A DNA stretch of 14,493 bases from Microbacteriaceae bacterium. Lineage in GTDB: Bacteria > Actinomycetota > Actinomycetes > Actinomycetales > Microbacteriaceae. The stretch spans positions 1 to 14,493 of the forward strand of contig CANGJO010000015.1 in the NCBI GenBank assembly GCA_947454285.1. The letters are read 5' to 3'. Positions 14,002 to 14,493 of this stretch are shown here, piece by piece (positions within the stretch are counted from its first letter, which is position 1; every line of letters starts with the position of its first letter). Under the pieces are notes generated by a model. That model ran no database searches, was not told the DNA's origin, and saw only the letters and a program-made list of their open reading frames with translations. A program made the position numbers and the translations under genes.

Positions 14002-14493
14002 ATGTCAGTAGAACTTGGGCAGTTAACTTCAGCTTTCGAGAAACTTTGGCCGCTTAGCGGTGCCGAGGATTGGGACGCTCCCGGCTTGGTCACTGGTAAC
14101 GAATCACAACGAGTATCAAGAGTCTTGCTAACTGTAGATGTGACATCGGAAATCATTTCCGAATCAATCGATGGCGAATTCGATCTAGTGCTTGCTCACC
14201 ACCCATACCTATTGCGTGGAATCAATTCGTTGGCAGAGTCAGCTGCCAAAGGTGCAACGTTAAGCAACGCAATTCGTGCAGGCGTCTCTATCTATGCGGC
14301 GCACACCAACGCAGACATCGTGGCTAACGGAGTTTCGGCGGTGATGGCCGAAGCGTTTGGAATCCAAAATGCAAAGCCATTGGTTGCTACCACTGACGCG
14401 TCAATTGGTCACGGTCGAATTGGAAGCTTGGCAGCGCCAATCAAGCTGGGCGACTTTGCTCGACTAATCGCAAAGGTTTTGCCATCTACTGCA
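14002..14493 (+). CDS. Nif3-like dinuclear metal centre protein, 5' part
   Basis: The frame is open from ATG 14002 to the window end (164 codons) and is cut by the window edge. It matches the Nif3/YbgI (COG0327) family: W24-D-A-P-G-L-V-T-G near the start, the metal-binding H66-H67-P after a hydrophobic strand, and A-A-H101-T-N-A-D105 supplying further ligands. Family members are hexameric proteins with two bound metal ions; some are annotated as GTP cyclohydrolase 1 type 2, but the cellular role is poorly defined. It starts 10 nt after the permease stop codon with only a weak ribosome-binding site, so it is probably co-transcribed with and translated after the permease. Confidence 0.92.
   Translation, partial: MSVELGQLTSAFEKLWPLSGAEDWDAPGLVTGNESQRVSRVLLTVDVTSEIISESIDGEFDLVLAHHPYLLRGINSLAESAAKGATLSNAIRAGVSIYAAHTNADIVANGVSAVMAEAFGIQNAKPLVATTDASIGHGRIGSLAAPIKLGDFARLIAKVLPSTA

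Noticed and set aside
1..14493. CRISPR array, insertion sequence, prophage or defence island
   Set aside because: No direct repeats with spacers, transposase, integrase or known defence proteins were seen; the genes are mostly core metabolism in tight order.

Overview
The window looks like a chromosomal segment of an actinobacterium of moderate GC content, most likely a small-genome freshwater member of the Microbacteriaceae (Rhodoluna/Aquiluna-like). This is inferred from the order aceE – PucR-type regulator – fabD – fabH – acpP – fabF, the homodimeric AceE, an AhpE-like peroxiredoxin and a modest GC content. It is not proven from this window.

Layout. (1) Positions 1-1080, plus strand: a lipoprotein substrate-binding protein of an amino-acid-type ABC transporter, followed by a strong hairpin. 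(2) 1097-3011, plus strand: a GNAT acyltransferase and an enolase-superfamily enzyme of the N-acylamino acid racemase / o-succinylbenzoate synthase family, 22 nt apart. (3) 3015-11030, minus strand: a compact run of seven genes, read from right to left: aceE, a FasR-like PucR-family regulator, fabD, fabH, acpP, fabF and thymidine kinase (tdk). Gaps are short or negative. (4) 11176-11634, plus strand: a thiol peroxiredoxin divergent from aceE. (5) 11707-11779: tRNA-Val(UAC) with a hairpin leader and a downstream terminator. (6) 11859-13991, plus strand: an NCS1-type permease with an unusual acidic cytoplasmic N-terminal extension of about 250 residues. (7) 14002 to the window end: the 5' part of a Nif3-like dinuclear-metal protein.

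How the genes work together. The minus-strand block joins production of acetyl-CoA (pyruvate dehydrogenase E1) to the core of type II fatty acid synthesis: malonyl loading by FabD, initiation by FabH, the carrier AcpP and elongation by FabF. The regulator sits between the two parts. Because the regulator and fabD are only 5 nt apart, control probably lies upstream of aceE, where a 16-bp palindrome is present, or inside the regulator gene. The plus-strand left part resembles two of the three enzymes known for converting D- to L-amino acids through N-succinyl intermediates. An amino-acid-binding lipoprotein lies just upstream.

Most of the window is well-understood core metabolism. I found no CRISPR array, insertion sequence, phage gene or defence system. 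The points most worth checking are the acyltransferase/racemase pair, the palindrome before aceE, the tRNA leader hairpin, the peroxiredoxin with an extra cysteine and the extended permease.
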